A program made the translations under genes and the position numbers. From Arthrobacter castelli DSM 16402 (GTDB taxonomy: Bacteria > Actinomycetota > Actinomycetes > Actinomycetales > Micrococcaceae), in assembly GCF_000430705.1 (NCBI RefSeq), contig NZ_AUMN01000011.1, positions 90,295-154,294 on the forward strand: a stretch of 64,000 nucleotides of DNA, written 5' to 3'. This document shows, one piece after another, positions 50,129 to 58,724 of this stretch (positions within the stretch are counted from its first letter, which is position 1; each line of letters opens with the position of its first letter). The notes below the pieces were generated by a model, which saw nothing but the letters and a program-made list of their open reading frames with translations, did not search any database and was not told the origin of the DNA.

Positions 50129-50689
50129 TTGCTTTTTGCTAATGACACGGAAGACACGCTGCAATCCATTGCGGCGCTGGTCAACACGCTGGTCAACACG
50201 CTGGTCAACGATGAGGATCAGTTGACGACGCGGGCCGATCTTGACGAGTTTGTCCGGCGCCAGGAATACACCGGCAGCCGCACCCACGACGACGTCGAAC
50301 TGCAGGCTGTCCGCGCGCTGCGCCCGGACCTGCGCAAACTCTGGACCGTCTCCGAATCAGAAGCGGTCCAGATTGTGAACCAGCTGCTGGCCGACGCCGA
50401 TGCGGTGCCCCAGCTGGTCAAGCACGACCATTGGGACTGGCACCTGCATGCCACTCGTCCGGCCGATCCACTGCAGACCCGGATGGAGGTGGAGGCCGCG
50501 ATGGCCATGGTGGATGTCATCCGCGCCAAAGAACTCAACCGGCTGCGGATCTGCGCTGCGGAAGACTGCCATGCCGTCGTCGTCGACCTGTCACGGAACC
50601 GCTCCAAGCGGTATTGCGACACCGGCAATTGCGCCAACCGGGCCCATGTTGCCGCCTACCGGGCGAGGAAAGCGGGAAAGAGCGCCTAG
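50129..50689 (+). CDS. CGNR zinc-finger protein (ABATE domain), likely regulator
   Basis: 186 residues from TTG 50129 (TTCAGGAG upstream). The N-terminal stress-sensing ABATE-type domain begins with LVNTLVNTLVND, coded by a 12-bp tandem repeat at 50177-50212. The C-terminal CGNR zinc finger is CAAEDCHAVVVDLSRNRSK... then YCDTGNCANRAHV, with four cysteines. Such proteins are presumed transcription regulators; this one is divergent from the EamA gene. An 11-bp direct repeat GCTAATGACAC at 50091 and 50138 flanks the start and may be its operator. It overlaps the stop of the next gene by 4 bases. Confidence 0.85.
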   Translation: MLFANDTEDTLQSIAALVNTLVNTLVNDEDQLTTRADLDEFVRRQEYTGSRTHDDVELQAVRALRPDLRKLWTVSESEAVQIVNQLLADADAVPQLVKHDHWDWHLHATRPADPLQTRMEVEAAMAMVDVIRAKELNRLRICAAEDCHAVVVDLSRNRSKRYCDTGNCANRAHVAAYRARKAGKSA

Positions 50690-51120
50690 CGTTGCTCCTC
50701 ATTGTTGCCGTCACGTGGCGCTTCGCGGCGCAGGCTTCCCTCGGCCGAACTGCCCGGTTCCGGCGGCTCCACCTCTTCATGCGTGCCATAGCGGCTCTCC
50801 GACGGCGTGCTTTCGCCCCGCGGCAGGTTTGCGTTCTGCGCTCCTCCGGGAATCTTGGCTGAACGGAGGTTAATACCAGAGCCGGCCCCCAGGGACTCGT
50901 CGTTGGGTTTGTCGCTCATCATCAGCATGGCGGCAACCACGAGCGAGGCGATGAAGACTATACCGGCTGCGATCAAGCCGAGGTCTATTCTCGGCATCGA
51001 GCCGCCGGAGGCGAAGATGGTGACGGCACCACCGGCGACGATGGCCAGCACTGCCGAGAACATGAGCGGGGCCTTCACCGAGGTCCGCGGTCGGCGCGCC
51101 CCGGGTGATTTGCTGGCCAC
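50686..51120 (-). CDS. Hypothetical two-helix membrane protein
   Basis: 144 residues. A basic N-terminus (ASKSPGARRPRTSVK) precedes two hydrophobic helices (APLMFSAVLAIVAGGAVTIFA; LGLIAAGIVFIASLVVAAMLMM), then a long acidic/serine-rich cytoplasmic tail rich in Glu, Pro and Gly. No family is recognised. It may be co-transcribed with the DUF308 gene upstream. Confidence 0.65.
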   Translation of the reverse strand: MASKSPGARRPRTSVKAPLMFSAVLAIVAGGAVTIFASGGSMPRIDLGLIAAGIVFIASLVVAAMLMMSDKPNDESLGAGSGINLRSAKIPGGAQNANLPRGESTPSESRYGTHEEVEPPEPGSSAEGSLRREAPRDGNNEEQR

Positions 51121-51176
51121 TGGGATTCCTCCATTAGTCGGTCGTGCCGCCGGTTTGAAGCCACCGGAGTACCCTC

Positions 51177-51818
51177 CTAGTTTACCGCCTCCGGCCCGTT
51201 CCCGGTGCCGGTTCCGGTGTCGGCTCCGGGTGCGGCGTCATGCCGGTACCCCAACCCGGCCAATATCAACAGCACAGCGATGATGATGGCGGACCCCCCG
51301 ACCACCCCCAGCAAGGCATGCGGCGCAAGCGGGGTGAACAGCGGCAGCAGCACCAACAACAGCGCGGCTCCGGTGTTGACGGCTCCGGTGATCAACCAGT
51401 CACGCCCAAGTCCCGAACCGTGCCGGTGGCGGAAGCCGAGGACAATTTCGACGATGCCCCCGACCAGCAGGGTGGTTGCAACGAGCAGTACGTACATTCC
51501 AGGTGTCTGGAACATCACACTGAGCAACCCGCCCACAGCCAAAGCGGCGCCGTTAACCCGCAGCAGCCACTGGGTCGACTTTTCACTCTTTGACCGTGTC
51601 TCCGGGCCGCTGAGCCGACTGCGGAGCAGGTAGATGGCAGCGGCGCTTCCCACCAGGTAAAGGCCGGTGGACACCGCCATCGCCGCCGGCCCGGGATCCT
51701 GCCAGAAGATGGTGAACGCGCCGAAGATGGCCGCGACCAGTGCGCGCAACAGCAATGGCCACCAGATCAACAGCGCTTCGGCCTGCATGCCGGACGACGT
51801 CCGCGCGTCCATATTCAC
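51177..51818 (-). CDS. HdeD/DUF308 family membrane protein
   Basis: About 213 residues from GTG 51818 or ATG 51812 (AAGGAG upstream). Five or six membrane helices in repeated pairs are consistent with HdeD-like DUF308 proteins (LVGSAAAIYLLR; VGGIVEIVLGFRHR). The function of the family is unclear (acid stress is suggested for HdeD). It is followed by the two-helix membrane protein gene. Confidence 0.75.
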   Translation of the reverse strand: MNMDARTSSGMQAEALLIWWPLLLRALVAAIFGAFTIFWQDPGPAAMAVSTGLYLVGSAAAIYLLRSRLSGPETRSKSEKSTQWLLRVNGAALAVGGLLSVMFQTPGMYVLLVATTLLVGGIVEIVLGFRHRHGSGLGRDWLITGAVNTGAALLLVLLPLFTPLAPHALLGVVGGSAIIIAVLLILAGLGYRHDAAPGADTGTGTGNGPEAVN

Positions 51819-51877
51819 GTAAGTTTTCTCCTTCACTCCGGCCCTCACCGGGTGCCCGGCCGCCGCACCCTTCGAGT

Positions 51878-53272
51878 TTAGTCCCGGCTGGCGCCGACAA
51901 CCATCCAGCGGTCATCGCGCACCCGCCACCCCAGGGTGAGCGCACGCGCGGCCAGATAACCGATACCAAAAGCCGCCCAGAGCCACGCGATGCCCACACC
52001 GCCAGTCAACGATGCGCTGTAGACCCACCACAACATGGGCAGGTAGATGAGCAGATTCACGACGCCGGCCAGCGCCAGGTAGCGGGCGTCTCCTGCACCG
52101 ATGAGCACGCCGTCGAGCACGAACACGTAGCCGGCGATGGGCTGTCCGACGGCGAGCACCAGCATCCCGGCGGCGAAGGCCGCCTGCACTTGGGGATCCG
52201 GGCTGAACAACTGTCCGAGGAACGGGGCCAGGGCCGCGACAATCGCTCCGGCAACCGCCCCGAAGCCCAGCCCCCAGATGATCATGGTCCGGGTCAGCGT
52301 GTGGACCGTCCGCTGCGCCGGATTCCGCCCGTCCTGCCCGGCCGCCGCCTCGGGAATCCCTGCTCCCAGTTCCTTGCCGATCAACGCCTGCGCCGCAATG
52401 GCTAGCGCATCCAGCGCGAAGGCCAGGAAGGTGAACATGGTCATCACCAGCTGGTGGGCCGCCAGCGACACCGCCCCTTGCGATGTGGCCACGAACACAG
52501 TAGCGAGGAAAGCGATACGAAGGCTCAAGGTGCGGAGCATCAACCAACTGCCCACCCGCGAGACAGCGCGGATACCCGGCCAGTCCGGGGCCAGGGAGAC
52601 CTGGTGCTCCCGCGCCGCCCGCACCACGATCCGCAGGTAGACCGCGGCCATCCCCCATTGCGCGATACTGGTGCCCAGGGCTGCCCCCGCCACGGACATA
52701 TTGAGTCCGTACACCAGCGCGAAGTTCAGCACGATGTTGGCCCCGAAACCAACGGTTGCCACCACCAGCGGGGTCCGGGTGTCCTGCTGGCCACGCAGAA
52801 TTCCGGTCGCGGCGAGCACCAGCAGCATCGCAACCAGCCCCGGCATGGAGAACCGCAGATACTCCACCGCGAAGTCCAGCACCGCGCCGTCGGCCCCCAT
52901 CAGCCGCGCCACCGGCGGTGCCAGGATCCATCCTGCCGTGGCCAGTACTACGCCCAGGATGACGGCCAACCAGAGACCATCGCGGCCCACGGCCAGCGCG
53001 TCCTTCATCCTGCCCGCCCCGATGTAGCGGGCGACGGTCGCCGTCGTGGAGTACGCCAGGAACACCATCAGCCCGACGGCGGTTTGCAGCAAGGTCGATG
53101 CCAACCCGAGTCCGGCCAGCTCCGGAACACCCAAGTGCCCAACGATGGCCGAATCGGCCAACAGGAACAGCGGTTCAGCGATCAGCGCCCCGAAGGCGGG
53201 TATGGCCAGGCGCAGGATCTGCCGCGCCGTGGAGGCCGGTTTCCGGTTCCGGGCGGAGGAGGGTGTGGGCAC
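51878..53272 (-). CDS. MATE family multidrug/organic cation exporter (DinF-like)
   Basis: 464 residues with twelve membrane helices. The start RLAIPAFGALIAEPLFLLADSAIVGHLG and the matching half VFVLDGVLIGAGDARYLA are DinF-type MATE signatures. It exports organic compounds in exchange for Na+ or H+. The substrate is unknown. It may be first in a group with DUF308 and the small membrane protein. Confidence 0.9.
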   Translation of the reverse strand: MPTPSSARNRKPASTARQILRLAIPAFGALIAEPLFLLADSAIVGHLGVPELAGLGLASTLLQTAVGLMVFLAYSTTATVARYIGAGRMKDALAVGRDGLWLAVILGVVLATAGWILAPPVARLMGADGAVLDFAVEYLRFSMPGLVAMLLVLAATGILRGQQDTRTPLVVATVGFGANIVLNFALVYGLNMSVAGAALGTSIAQWGMAAVYLRIVVRAAREHQVSLAPDWPGIRAVSRVGSWLMLRTLSLRIAFLATVFVATSQGAVSLAAHQLVMTMFTFLAFALDALAIAAQALIGKELGAGIPEAAAGQDGRNPAQRTVHTLTRTMIIWGLGFGAVAGAIVAALAPFLGQLFSPDPQVQAAFAAGMLVLAVGQPIAGYVFVLDGVLIGAGDARYLALAGVVNLLIYLPMLWWVYSASLTGGVGIAWLWAAFGIGYLAARALTLGWRVRDDRWMVVGASRD

Positions 53273-53371
53273 CAGCCCATCCTATGAGTCGGCCCGGGCG
53301 GCCTGCAGCGCACTCACTTTGGCATGGTCGCATGCTTGCACTTATGCTATCGCACCAGATATCATGAATAT

Positions 53372-53647
53372 ATGGCAAATGTACTTATCCGGGATGTACC
53401 CCCCGATGACCTTGAGCAGATCCGCGCAGCGGCAGCGGAGCGAGGCACGTCGTTGCAGAGCTTTATGCGCGATACCGTACATGCCCAAGCGGTGCACCTG
53501 CGGCGGCAAGCCGCGATCGCCCACATCTCGGAGCGGCTGCAGGGACAAGCCAAAGTGCCTGATACCGAGCGGGATGCGGTGCTCGAGGCGGTCAATCGCG
53601 CACATCACGAGCGCGCCGATCAGCTGAGTGCCCGGCCCGCGAATTGA
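53372..53647 (+). CDS. VapB/FitA-like antitoxin
   Basis: 91 residues from ATG 53372. The N-terminal ribbon-helix-helix reads ANVLIRDVPPDDLEQIRAAAAERGTSLQSFMRD, typical of FitA-type antitoxins. The C-terminal tail should block the toxin. Its stop overlaps the toxin start (TTGA), so the two are translated together. Confidence 0.85.
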   Translation: MANVLIRDVPPDDLEQIRAAAAERGTSLQSFMRDTVHAQAVHLRRQAAIAHISERLQGQAKVPDTERDAVLEAVNRAHHERADQLSARPAN

Positions 53648-54075
53648 TAGTCGACGCATCGCTGGTTATCGACGTCGTCGCTGATCCCGGTTCGCGAGGT
53701 GAGGCCGCGCGTGCGGCGCTGGCGGCTGTTCCGGCTACCGACCAACTCTTCGCGCCGGGGCACTTCGCGTGCGAGGTCATGTCCGGTCTCGGTGCCGCAG
53801 CGAATCGGCCGAATCATCCATTTCAGCCGGCGGACCTTGGCGCGGCTCTCCAAGGGGCTGAGGCGCTCGAGATCGCTATCGAGGCAACTTCGTGGTCGGA
53901 CGTCCGCCGAGCGTGGGACCTCGCACACGGCTCACTACGCTACGCCGACGCGGTTTACGTCGCCGCCGCTGAACGGCATGGAACGGCACTGCTGACAGCG
54001 GACACCCGGATCGAACAGTCCGGGGCCCTCATCGAATGCGAGGTCATCACCGTTCGGCCTGCAACAGAGCCGTGA
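53644..54075 (+). CDS. vapC: VapC-family PIN-domain toxin
   Basis: 143 residues from TTG 53644. The PIN-domain acidic residues are present: D4 (IVDASLVIDV), the E of FACEVMSGLG, D of RYADAVYVAAAERHG, and D of LLTADTRI. It is an RNA-cleaving toxin held by the upstream antitoxin. No mobile-element genes are near. Confidence 0.88.
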   Translation: MIVDASLVIDVVADPGSRGEAARAALAAVPATDQLFAPGHFACEVMSGLGAAANRPNHPFQPADLGAALQGAEALEIAIEATSWSDVRRAWDLAHGSLRYADAVYVAAAERHGTALLTADTRIEQSGALIECEVITVRPATEP

Positions 54076-54118
54076 GGTTGCCTGGATGCTGGCCGGCCCA
54101 TGACTGCTGGTCGGCCGG

Positions 54119-54556
54119 CTACGTGCGGCTCTGCAATGACTGATGGTCCGCCGTCGTCATGTACCGGTATCCCTGCCCGATGAGTTCGGCCAGCACCTCC
54201 ATGTCGACGTCGGCCAGCTTGTTGATGTAGACGCAGGCGACGCTCTTCTTATATTTGCCCAGCCTCTCAAGCAAGGCCTCGGATTCCGGCGCATAGGTCA
54301 GGCCATAGACGGACAGGCTTGCCTTGCGCGGTGAAAAGCCGACGGCGGCAGCGTCGCCTGCGTGGCCGCTGGCATATTTGTAATGGTAGGAGCCAAAGCC
54401 GACAATCGATTGCCCCCACATCACGGGTGTCTGGCCGGTGACCTCCTGCATCATCGCCAGCAGCGTCTCCCCGTCCTGCCGCCGCACCGGATGTTCCACC
54501 GACGCCAGGAATTCCTCCACCGATTCGCCGGTGGGCACCATCTTGTTCTCCGCCAT
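54119..54556 (-). CDS. DUF1801 domain protein
   Basis: 145 residues from ATG 54556. It has the YdhG/DUF1801 pattern SVEEFLASVEHPVRRQDGETLLAMMQEVTGQTPVMWGQSIVGFGSYHYKYASG, then SVYGLTYAPESEALLERLGKYKKS and YINKLADVD. These small proteins are iron-regulated or of unknown function. There is no visible operon partner; the next gene on the same strand starts 916 bases upstream. Confidence 0.8.
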   Translation of the reverse strand: MAENKMVPTGESVEEFLASVEHPVRRQDGETLLAMMQEVTGQTPVMWGQSIVGFGSYHYKYASGHAGDAAAVGFSPRKASLSVYGLTYAPESEALLERLGKYKKSVACVYINKLADVDMEVLAELIGQGYRYMTTADHQSLQSRT

Positions 54557-54600
54557 AGGTGAAGTGTGCCAGAACGCGGTCGGCGTGTCAGCACCGCAGG

Positions 54601-55473
54601 CTATCCCGGCAGGGCCAGGATATCCAGATGCCCGACCGTGGCGCTCAGTTCCCCGCTTTCCAATTGCTCCAAACGCTGCCGCACCCATTGCCGGGAACGA
54701 TCCGCCAAACCTGCATCCTGTTCGACTGCCGCCTCGACCCATTCCTCCAGCCAGGTGCGGAACAAGGGCGCGCTCGTTGCATCAAGCTCCCAATTCGTCG
54801 CCGCCGTCCGCACTTTCATTCCCTGGCGCCGCAGAGCCGCTTCGGCCGTGGCCGGCGCATCCGGCCCCAGTCGGCCATCCCGGCGCTGATGTTCGTCGAA
54901 GGCGGCCGCCAATGCCGCATCCATCGGATCCTTGGGAGACAACGAGACGTTGCCAGTCACGGACAGGCTGAAGAGCACCGCACAGGACGACTTCGCCGCC
55001 GCGGCACACGCGGCCTCGATTTCGGCGGCGTTGAGCACGTCGAGCAGGGCCGAGCAGGTGAGCAACGCCGTTGGATAGTGGCGGTCTGCCGCCGCCTCGG
55101 CCAGGATGCGGCCGATGTCCTCCAGCTTCCCGGTCCGGCCGGTGAAACTGGCGGGAGGATCCGCGCGGGAGAGCAAGTGGGCGTCGTGGTCAACCAGAGT
55201 CCAGTGCTGGGCGAACGGCAGCCGTGGCGCCAGCCAGTGGGCATTGGAGCCGGTGCCGGCTCCCAGGTCGACGACATTGACCGTTCCGGCCGGATGCGCG
55301 GCCTGGAGCCATTCGACGAGTGGATTGATCAGTGGTTCGAGCGTCGCCGAGCGCGCCTCGTCGTCGGCGGCCATCCGCAATGCCAGCCACCCGGCGTCGG
55401 CCGGCCGTTCCGGCCGCACGGGCAAGCCGCCTACCGAAGTGTCCTTAACACCGCCGCTGCTGTGCTCTCCCAT
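54601..55473 (-). CDS. SAM-dependent methyltransferase, last gene of the pterin-like cluster
   Basis: 290 residues from ATG 55473, which lies inside the glycosyltransferase gene (43-base overlap). SAM motif I is VVDLGAGTGSNAHWLAPRLP; motif II TLVDHD follows. The rest (SCSALLDVLNAAEIEAAC, GDVSLSPKDP-like NVSLSPKDPMDAAL) belongs to an actinobacterial family found next to PTPS-like and glycosyltransferase genes. It would methylate a small molecule. It shares the operon and, by overlap, coupled translation. Confidence 0.75.
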   Translation of the reverse strand: MGEHSSGGVKDTSVGGLPVRPERPADAGWLALRMAADDEARSATLEPLINPLVEWLQAAHPAGTVNVVDLGAGTGSNAHWLAPRLPFAQHWTLVDHDAHLLSRADPPASFTGRTGKLEDIGRILAEAAADRHYPTALLTCSALLDVLNAAEIEAACAAAAKSSCAVLFSLSVTGNVSLSPKDPMDAALAAAFDEHQRRDGRLGPDAPATAEAALRRQGMKVRTAATNWELDATSAPLFRTWLEEWVEAAVEQDAGLADRSRQWVRQRLEQLESGELSATVGHLDILALPG

Positions 55474-56459
55474 CTTGTCAGCATAGCCCGGCGCCCGGCG
55501 GCTGCGGCTTTGACCCTCCGACGAATGTCGGCATCCTGCAGCCAATCGGCCAGTACTGCTGCCAGCTGTCCTGGCGCATCGGTGTCAACGACGGCAACGA
55601 CGAATCCCGGGCGCTTCCCTGCGCTGTCCCGCCCGAGGGTGTGCACCGCTCCCGTCCCCGCCGACACCACGGCCGGCACGGCATGAGCCAGCGACTCGGC
55701 GACCACCATGCCGTACGTTTCGGTCTTCGACGGCAGCACTGAAATATCCGCCGTGTCCCACTGGTGCTCCAGTTCCGGCCCATCGAGCTGCCCGGTGAGG
55801 CGAATGCGTTCTTCCAGCCCGGCGTCGCGGATGGCCTCTTCGACGGTGGCGGCGTAGCTGCTGTCCCCCACCGGACCGATCAGCCGGGCCGTCCAGTCAA
55901 AGCCGGTGAGCCGGGTCAGGGCGGTGACGGTGGCGAGTTGGTTCTTCAAGTCGCTGATGGCCCCGACCTGGACGATACGCGGCGGAACGGAGCCGACGGC
56001 GGCAGCGGCCGGGACAGTGCCCGGCTCGGCAATGGCTGCCTCGATGTGATGCCGACGGCGGAGTTCGTCGGCTGCCCAGCTGCTGGTGCAGATGACGCCG
56101 CGGGCCGCGTGCAGGGTGCGCCGCTCCAGCGTGTCCAGCCGGGCAGCCGTGTCCGCATCCAAGGCCGGGTCCAGGGCCAGGGGCATGTGGACCAGCACCC
56201 GGACGTCGGCCCCGGCCCGGACCGCGTCTTCGATCACGCGGGGACAGCCGGCCGCCACCAGCCCGTCGACGAGGATGGGGCCCGCGACCCCTTGCAGGGA
56301 CTGGGCCAATTGTTGCTCGGCCGACTGATCCGGCCAGGGCCAGGTGCCGGCAACTGCCACCACGCCGACGTCGGCCCCGGCGTCCCGCAGCGCGGTCAAA
56401 AGCCGCCGATCATAGATGTTGCCGCCCGTGACGACGGTGTCGAAACCCGCCGGCACCAT
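55431..56459 (-). CDS. Family 4-type glycosyltransferase
   Basis: About 342 residues if the start is ATG 56459; TTG 56501 is an alternative because the frame is open upstream. The N-terminus reads VPAGFDTVVTGGNIYDRRLL, and the C-terminal domain has the GT-B donor-site E-x7-E (SKTETYGMVVAESLAHAVP). It would transfer a sugar from a nucleotide or lipid donor to an unknown acceptor. It lies between the PTPS-like and methyltransferase genes. Confidence 0.82.
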   Translation of the reverse strand: MVPAGFDTVVTGGNIYDRRLLTALRDAGADVGVVAVAGTWPWPDQSAEQQLAQSLQGVAGPILVDGLVAAGCPRVIEDAVRAGADVRVLVHMPLALDPALDADTAARLDTLERRTLHAARGVICTSSWAADELRRRHHIEAAIAEPGTVPAAAAVGSVPPRIVQVGAISDLKNQLATVTALTRLTGFDWTARLIGPVGDSSYAATVEEAIRDAGLEERIRLTGQLDGPELEHQWDTADISVLPSKTETYGMVVAESLAHAVPAVVSAGTGAVHTLGRDSAGKRPGFVVAVVDTDAPGQLAAVLADWLQDADIRRRVKAAAAGRRAMLTRWESTAAAVLRTLR

Positions 56460-56484
56460 CAGAGTCAGGGATCCGGCGGCGCGG

Positions 56485-56874
56485 TCAGCGGGTGGCTTCA
56501 AAATCCACTCGGTAGGACGCCCATGCGTTGGGAGTCTCACGCAGCGTGACTTCCATGCCCGCGAGGCCGTCAACCACCCCGGTGGCCGCCAACCGGTCCG
56601 CGATGTACCGGGCCAGGAACTCCGTGGTGGTCAGTTGTCCGGCAAAGTCCGGGTGCTCGTCGAGGTTCCGGTACCGGAGAGTGTCCAGCGTGGCCGAAAG
56701 CTCCTGGGTGGCCCGTCCGATGTCGATCACGACGTTGTCCGCGTCGAGTTCGCGGCGCTGGAAGCTCACGTCCACGACATATGTCGCACCGTGCATATTC
56801 TGCGCCGGACCAAACGACTCCCGCGGCAGACTGTGTGCCACCATCATGTGGTCGGATACGCCTACGGAATACAT
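56485..56874 (-). CDS. 6-pyruvoyl-tetrahydropterin synthase / QueD-like protein with altered zinc site
   Basis: 129 residues from ATG 56874 (GAGGAG upstream). It has the T-fold pattern [66 protein letters not shown] and a C-terminal [14 protein letters not shown]. In QueD/PTPS, zinc is held by His and HxH; here H14 and H28 are present but the second HxH position is Ala (MHGAT), and the catalytic Cys is not visible. It may bind a pterin or deazapurine precursor without normal lyase activity. It is second in the cluster operon. Confidence 0.8.
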   Translation of the reverse strand: MYSVGVSDHMMVAHSLPRESFGPAQNMHGATYVVDVSFQRRELDADNVVIDIGRATQELSATLDTLRYRNLDEHPDFAGQLTTTEFLARYIADRLAATGVVDGLAGMEVTLRETPNAWASYRVDFEATR

Positions 56875-56963
56875 TCGTTCTCCTCGTCTCTGTTGGTTGA
56901 AAGCTCGCGGGTTGCGGCACATCCCGGGTGGCAGGCAGATAGCTTGCCGCTGAACGCCACGGC

Positions 56964-57950
56964 TCAATAGTCGATCACATGGCAGAGTGAGGCCAGTTCG
57001 CCAGTGGCCAGCCGGCTCATCACGTCCGGCAACTGCTCGAAACTGCTGCTGCCGGTCAGCAGCACATCGAACACCGGATCCTGCAGCAACTCCATGGCGA
57101 GGACCAGCCTGTCGCGGTTGGTGCGCCGGGCCCTGCGGGCTGCGGCCACCGTGCCCACCTGGCTGGCCCGGATGCTCAGCCGGCGCGCGTGGAAGGCGCC
57201 GCCGAGGGGGACCTGGACCCTCCGGTCGCCGTACCAGGACATCTCGACCAGTTCGCCGTCATCGCCCAGCAGATCCAACCCGGTGGCCAGCCCGTCCTGG
57301 GAGGCGGAACAGTGGATGACGATGTCGCAGTCGCCCGCCGCTTCAGCCGGGGCGGCAAAACCGAGGCCCATCGCGGCGGCAGTGGCGGCCTTGCCCGGGT
57401 CGATATCGATCAACTCCAGCCGCCCCAGCGGAAACCGCTTCAGCAAAGCCGCCACCAGCAATCCGACCATGCCGGCGCCGATCACCGCGACGCGATCCCC
57501 CATCCGCGGCCCCGCTTCCCACATCGCGTTGACGGCGGTCTCCACCATTCCGGTGAGGACGGCGCGCCGCGCCGGCACGCCGTCCTCCACGGGAATCAGC
57601 GCGTCGACCGGGGCGACAAACCGGTCCTGGTGGGGATGCAGGCAGAAAACCGCCCGCCCCAGCAGCTCGTCGGGCCCCTGTTCAACCACCCCGACCGCCA
57701 GGTAGCCATACTTCACCGGCGCCGGCAGCTCGCCCTCCTGGAACGGGCAGCGCATCAGCTCGTGGACGGATTCGGGCACATGGTCCTGGTAGACCAGCAT
57801 CTCGGTTCCGCGGCTGATTCCGGTGTGCAACGTGCGCACCAGAGCCTCGCCCGCGCCAGGCGCGGGAAGTTCCACAGTGCGTAATTCCCCCTGGCCGGGT
57901 CCTACCGTCCAAAAGGCGCGGGCCGTCCCCGGCGAGGTATTCGCAACCAT
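56964..57950 (-). CDS. Medium-chain dehydrogenase/reductase, first gene of the pterin-like cluster
   Basis: 328 residues from ATG 57950. The N-terminus contains [11 protein letters not shown] instead of the zinc-site GVCGTD of alcohol dehydrogenases, a variant also seen in BchC-type enzymes, so the catalytic zinc may be lacking. The NAD(P) fold is [21 protein letters not shown], followed by ELIDID. It probably oxidises or reduces an alcohol or ketone in a small-molecule path. Only 18 bases separate it from the divergent CDP-alcohol phosphatidyltransferase gene. The frame extends upstream, but that part is low-complexity antisense. Confidence 0.82.
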   Translation of the reverse strand: MVANTSPGTARAFWTVGPGQGELRTVELPAPGAGEALVRTLHTGISRGTEMLVYQDHVPESVHELMRCPFQEGELPAPVKYGYLAVGVVEQGPDELLGRAVFCLHPHQDRFVAPVDALIPVEDGVPARRAVLTGMVETAVNAMWEAGPRMGDRVAVIGAGMVGLLVAALLKRFPLGRLELIDIDPGKAATAAAMGLGFAAPAEAAGDCDIVIHCSASQDGLATGLDLLGDDGELVEMSWYGDRRVQVPLGGAFHARRLSIRASQVGTVAAARRARRTNRDRLVLAMELLQDPVFDVLLTGSSSFEQLPDVMSRLATGELASLCHVIDY

Positions 57951-57968
57951 AGTCAGTACGATATCCAC

Positions 57969-58724
57969 GTGGGCAGTCACAGGGAAACCGGCGCCGCGGG
58001 CCGGGCCGACGTCGAGGCTGTAGTCGCTGCGGCCGCCAGCCTTGCCGGTGGCAGTTGCCTGGCCGCCGCCGCCACCGCGGGACCGGCCACCCGGGTGCTT
58101 GCCGTTGCCGCCGGGGCAGGGATCACCGCCATCGGAGTGGTCTCCATCCTGCGCCGCCGGCAGCGAATCACGACGACGGCGGACCGGATTACGCTGGGCC
58201 GCGCCGTGCTGGCCGGGTACTGCGCCACACTGACCGTCCCGGTGCTGACCGCCGGCCAGTCCCCCGGATCGCCGCTGGTCACCATCGGCACCATCGGGTT
58301 TCTGCTCGACGGCGTCGATGGTCGGGTCGCCCGGGTCACCGGCCACGTCACGCCCGAGGGCGCCCGGATGGACATGGACATCGATGCCGCGCTGCTGCTC
58401 GTGCTCTGCTGCGCCGCCGGGGCGAAAATCGGCTGGTGGACGCTCGGCGTCGGGCTGATGCGCTACGCCTTCGTCGCCGCCGCCTGGGTCCGGCCAGCAC
58501 TCGGCGCCCGATTGCGTCCCAGCCGGCTGCGCCGGGCGATCGGAGCGGCACAGGCATTCGCGCTGTTGGTGGCATTGGCTCCCCCGGTGCCCGTCAGAGC
58601 GGGCGGTCCCGTTGTTGGCACGGCTCTGGGGCTGCTGGCCGCGTCCTTCCTCCGTGACGTCGCGGACCTCGAGCGGCGGCACCGGCACCGCGCAAACAAC
58701 CCGGACGGGCTATGGGGTCCCTGA
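57969..58724 (+). CDS. CDP-alcohol phosphatidyltransferase family membrane enzyme
   Basis: 251 residues from GTG 57969. The exact catalytic motif D-G-x2-A-R-x8-G-x3-D-x3-D is at about 117-139 (DGRVARVTGHVTPEGARMDM then DID). Six membrane helices surround it. It joins an alcohol to a CDP-linked lipid or similar donor at the membrane. It is divergent from the pterin-like operon and may be its partner, delivering a lipid-linked product. It ends 15 bases into the convergent DUF4031-HD gene. Confidence 0.88.
   Translation: MGSHRETGAAGRADVEAVVAAAASLAGGSCLAAAATAGPATRVLAVAAGAGITAIGVVSILRRRQRITTTADRITLGRAVLAGYCATLTVPVLTAGQSPGSPLVTIGTIGFLLDGVDGRVARVTGHVTPEGARMDMDIDAALLLVLCCAAGAKIGWWTLGVGLMRYAFVAAAWVRPALGARLRPSRLRRAIGAAQAFALLVALAPPVPVRAGGPVVGTALGLLAASFLRDVADLERRHRHRANNPDGLWGP

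Noticed and set aside
57951..58688. N-terminal extension of the MDR dehydrogenase
   Set aside because: It is low-complexity and antisense to the CDP-alcohol phosphatidyltransferase gene, whose exact catalytic motif shows that the plus strand is coding.
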